Part shown: positions 61,374 to 64,000 of the stretch, one piece after another
Layout of the letters: every line of letters begins with the position of its first letter
Position numbering within the stretch: the first letter of the stretch is position 1
From: Lunatimonas lonarensis
GTDB lineage: Bacteria > Bacteroidota > Bacteroidia > Cytophagales > Cyclobacteriaceae
Direction: 5' to 3'
Length of the DNA: 64,000 nt
Assembly (NCBI RefSeq): GCF_000390185.1
Contig: NZ_AQHR01000110.1
Location: 1-64,000, forward strand
Translations under genes and position numbers: made by a program
Notes under the pieces: model-generated
Told to the model about the DNA's origin: nothing
What the model saw: the letters and a program-made list of their open reading frames with translations, nothing else
Databases searched by the model: none

Positions 61374-63008
61374 TTGCAGACGTACCGACAAACCTATTAT
61401 TGGTGGAATTATTGGATTCTCGGATCCATCTTGATCCTGCTTTTGATAGCCACACCGCTACTCACCATCTTTTTCAAGATATTTGAGCCGCCTGGGAGTA
61501 CCTGGTCGCACTTAGCGGAAAACCTACTGGTAGGATATTTCTCGAATACGCTGCTGATTCTGCTGGGTGTGGCCTGTTGTACCTTCTTGCTCGGTGTTAC
61601 CTGCGCCTGGATACTTACCAACTATCAGTTTCCGGGCAGAAGGTATTTTGAGTGGTTACTGATTTTACCCCTTGGCTTTCCGGGTTACATTATGGCCTAT
61701 ACGTACGTGGGCTTACTCGATTATGCGGGGCCTATTCAGACTTTCCTCCGCAACGTGCTCGGCATACAGGTCACCGGCAGTTTGGTCGATTTGATGAACA
61801 TCCCCGGGGCAATCTTTATTCTTTCCATCACGCTGTTTCCGTATGTGTTTCTGCTCACGAGGGCTTCCTTTTTGCAACAGTCCAAAACACTTCAGGAGGC
61901 CTCCTACCTGCTTGGGAAAGGCAATTTTCACACCTTCGTCAAAGTTGCGCTTCCTATGGCCCGGCCTGCGATTGTAGGAGGCATAGCACTGGCGTCCATG
62001 GAAGTACTAAACGACTACGGAACGGTAAAATACTTCGGGGTAAACACCTTTACGACCGGGATATTCAGGGCCTGGTTTTCGATGGGGGATGCATCAACCG
62101 CAATCTACTTGGCGGCGATCCTGATGGTTATGGTCTTTGTAATCCTGTACCTGGAAAGCCTGCAACGTGGCAACCGACGGTTTACACACGGAAATGGCAT
62201 GAGTAAGCCCTTGGTACGACTTCAGGCTAGTACCGCCCAAAAGTGGGTGTTTATATCCATCTGTTCAGGCGTGTTTCTCGTTAGTTTTTTGGTTCCCTTT
62301 TTTCAGATTCTTTACTGGGTATACCTGACATATGCAAAGGTTATGGATTGGAATTTCCTTTTGTTGGTGTTCCGTAGTTTTAGTTTGGCTGCCGGTGCAG
62401 GCGTGATTATCGCCGTTTTGTCTGTTGTGCTCTTATACAGCCTTCGCCTAAGCCCGTTCAAATGGCTCAAAAACATCACGCGGATTTCTATCTTGGGATA
62501 CGCCATTCCCGGTGCCGTGATTGCGGTGGGAATCATGGTTCCCCTGCTGGCGATAGATCACTGGATTATCGATAGCCCTTCGTTTACCCGTACCAGTTTG
62601 GTCATTTCCGGAACCCTGCTTGCCTTGGTCTTTGCCTATGTGGTCCGATTCATGGCAGTAGGGTACAACCCCATCGACTCGGGCTTCCAAAAGATCGGGA
62701 TTCATGTGAATGAAGCCAGCAGGCTACTGGGAAAAGGGACCGCAAAAACGCTGTGGAAGGTCGATTTGCCGCTGATCAAAACAAGTCTGGTAAGTGGCAT
62801 ATTACTGGTCTTTGTGGATGTTTTAAAAGAATTACCCTTAACTTTGATCCTTCGTCCGTTTAACTATCATACGCTGGCCACGAAAGCCTTTGATATGGCT
62901 ACCAACGAGATGATAGCCGAGTCGGCAAATGCTTCCTTGATCATTATTTTGACGGGCATAGTGCCCATCATCTTCCTAAACAGGCTGATCAGAAGCAAGT
63001 ATGTATAA
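61374..63008 (+). CDS. ferric iron ABC transporter permease (fused two-domain type)
   Basis: A 544-residue inner-membrane protein with about 12 segments and two copies of the permease EAA loop: LQEASYLLGKGNFHTFVKVALPMARPAI (partly quoted) and NEASRLLGKGTAKTLWKVDLPLIK. This is the FbpB/SfuB double-length type. TTG at 61374 is the likely start, as no ATG is available near the N-terminal basic-hydrophobic region (MQTYRQTYYWWNYWI). Confidence 0.9.
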   Translation: MQTYRQTYYWWNYWILGSILILLLIATPLLTIFFKIFEPPGSTWSHLAENLLVGYFSNTLLILLGVACCTFLLGVTCAWILTNYQFPGRRYFEWLLILPLGFPGYIMAYTYVGLLDYAGPIQTFLRNVLGIQVTGSLVDLMNIPGAIFILSITLFPYVFLLTRASFLQQSKTLQEASYLLGKGNFHTFVKVALPMARPAIVGGIALASMEVLNDYGTVKYFGVNTFTTGIFRAWFSMGDASTAIYLAAILMVMVFVILYLESLQRGNRRFTHGNGMSKPLVRLQASTAQKWVFISICSGVFLVSFLVPFFQILYWVYLTYAKVMDWNFLLLVFRSFSLAAGAGVIIAVLSVVLLYSLRLSPFKWLKNITRISILGYAIPGAVIAVGIMVPLLAIDHWIIDSPSFTRTSLVISGTLLALVFAYVVRFMAVGYNPIDSGFQKIGIHVNEASRLLGKGTAKTLWKVDLPLIKTSLVSGILLVFVDVLKELPLTLILRPFNYHTLATKAFDMATNEMIAESANASLIIILTGIVPIIFLNRLIRSKYV

Positions 63009-63028
63009 GGAAACGAGGGTAATGCTGA

Positions 63029-64000
63029 ATGACCATATTAGAGCTTCATCGCGTACATAAAAAATATTTACAAACCGATCAGTTTGCCGTCAACGATGTG
63101 TCGTTCCAGGTGGATAAGGGCGAGATCCTGTCCCTCGTGGGTGAGAGTGGTTCCGGCAAGACTACCCTGCTTCGGCTTATAGCCGGATTGGAACACCCCG
63201 ACAGCGGGTACATCTCCCTCGCCGGCCAAAAGATTGTGGAGGGGAAAAAGTCAGTTCCCGCAAACAAGCGAAACGTGGGCATGGTTTTTCAAGACTACGC
63301 CCTTTTTCCCCACCTAACCTTGCTGGACAACGTGAAATTCGGTCTCAAGGGCAAAGTTTCCGACCCCGATAAATTGGCGAAAGACACCCTATCTCTGGTA
63401 GGACTTTCCGAGAATTTCAGCAAATACCCCCATCAGCTTTCAGGCGGGCAACAGCAACGGGTAGCGTTGGCGAGAGCTATTGCCCCGAGTCCGTCCATCC
63501 TGCTAATGGATGAGCCCTTTAGCAATTTGGACACCATCCTGAAAGACCAAGTTCGGGAAGAGATTCGCCAGATCATCAAAAACACCGGTGTGACGGCCAT
63601 ATTTGTAACCCACGATACCAGGGATGCGCTTTCTACCTCAGACCGTATCGCCATATTGCACAAAGGCTATCTGCAGCAGATCGATACTCCCAGAAACCTC
63701 TATGAGTTTCCCGTCAACGGCTATGTCGCCAATTTTTTTGGGAGACGGAATGAGTTGTTGGCTACGCCTACCAAGGAGGGTTTTTATTCCGGCTTTGGAT
63801 TTATTCCAGACGAGCGGTCCAGGCTCTTTTATAGCCAGGTGCGACTTTGTTTTCGACCCGAAAATGTGCGGGTAGAAAAAACCGACCAGCAATCCATGTG
63901 CGGAAAGCTACTTAAGAGCACCTATTTTGGCGACCACCAACTGCTCAAGATCCAAGACGAAGAAGGCAAGACCATCAAGGTCAGGGCAAACGCCCATACG
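63029..64000 (+). CDS. ferric iron ABC transporter ATPase, truncated by window end
   Basis: The first 324 codons of an ATP-binding subunit (MTILELHRVHKKY). Walker A VGESGSGKTTLL, Q-loop VFQDYALFP, signature LSGGQQQRVALARA, Walker B ILLMDEPFSNLD and the switch His in IFVTHDTRDA are all present. A C-terminal TOBE-like domain begins near 230. It starts 20 bp after the permease gene and runs off the window with no stop. Confidence 0.9.
   Translation, partial: MTILELHRVHKKYLQTDQFAVNDVSFQVDKGEILSLVGESGSGKTTLLRLIAGLEHPDSGYISLAGQKIVEGKKSVPANKRNVGMVFQDYALFPHLTLLDNVKFGLKGKVSDPDKLAKDTLSLVGLSENFSKYPHQLSGGQQQRVALARAIAPSPSILLMDEPFSNLDTILKDQVREEIRQIIKNTGVTAIFVTHDTRDALSTSDRIAILHKGYLQQIDTPRNLYEFPVNGYVANFFGRRNELLATPTKEGFYSGFGFIPDERSRLFYSQVRLCFRPENVRVEKTDQQSMCGKLLKSTYFGDHQLLKIQDEEGKTIKVRANAHT

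Overview
The window looks like a chromosomal segment of a Bacteroidota member, most likely order Cytophagales (Cyclobacteriaceae-like); this is inferred from gene content. Supporting traits are lipoboxes of the Bacteroidota kind, promoter -7 boxes of the form TAnnTTTG/A, an Oar-like TonB-dependent receptor, BshC, an LruC-domain protein, MnmD and a complete ebo operon. No rRNA, tRNA, CRISPR array or integrase was recognised.

Region 1 (1-2.6 kb): a secreted Gfo/Idh/MocA oxidoreductase, then a scar made of IS21-like terminal repeats abutting the last ~70 codons of a type I restriction methylase gene (hsdM), then two small uncharacterised genes.

Region 2 (2.8-8.6 kb) is the unusual part. Nine or more very small genes, all on the minus strand, form five units. 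Eight of them are paralogues of ~62-68 residues, each with two predicted membrane segments around a core G-[ST]-x-[ND]-x(4)-G-F-Y. Each unit starts at a copy of the same intergenic repeat. In every copy a perfect 19-bp palindrome lies exactly 10 nt upstream of a TAnnTTTG/A box, a promoter with a candidate shared operator. One unit also encodes a 312-residue lipoprotein whose C-terminus is a Gly/Ala/Cys-rich hydrophobic segment resembling class II bacteriocins. Another carries a deletion scar of a second copy of that gene and a 41-residue hydrophobic peptide ORF. The working hypothesis, inferred only from layout, is an uncharacterised bacteriocin/immunity-like or envelope-antagonism array.

Region 3 (8.7-18.5 kb): a five-gene minus-strand operon for beta-1,3-glucan (laminarin-type) oligosaccharides: a large GH149-like phosphorylase, GH3, GH17 lipoprotein, a sugar symporter fused to a GH17 domain, and a soluble GH17. 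No SusC/SusD pair is present.

Region 4 (19-25.8 kb): complete eboABCDEF operon on the plus strand. Region 5 (26-36.9 kb): housekeeping genes (adenosine kinase, MnmD, IspF, M16 peptidase, copper ATPase and chaperone, BshC, 5-formyl-THF cyclo-ligase, a soluble-aldose-dehydrogenase-like lipoprotein). Region 6 (37-47.4 kb): lipoprotein plus LruC-domain pair, M23 peptidase with an unusual HxC motif, AspS, lysoplasmalogenase, Oar-like receptor. Region 7 (47.5-60.1 kb): TIM-barrel isomerase-like protein, thiamin salvage operon (thiM-thiE-thiD-tenA) under a TPP riboswitch, methionine aminotransferase, GlcG/HbpS-like protein, YjbQ, GH140-like hydrolase, DsbD, M20 dipeptidase, OxyR. Region 8 (60.2-64 kb): a ferric iron ABC importer divergent from oxyR, its ATPase running off the window end.
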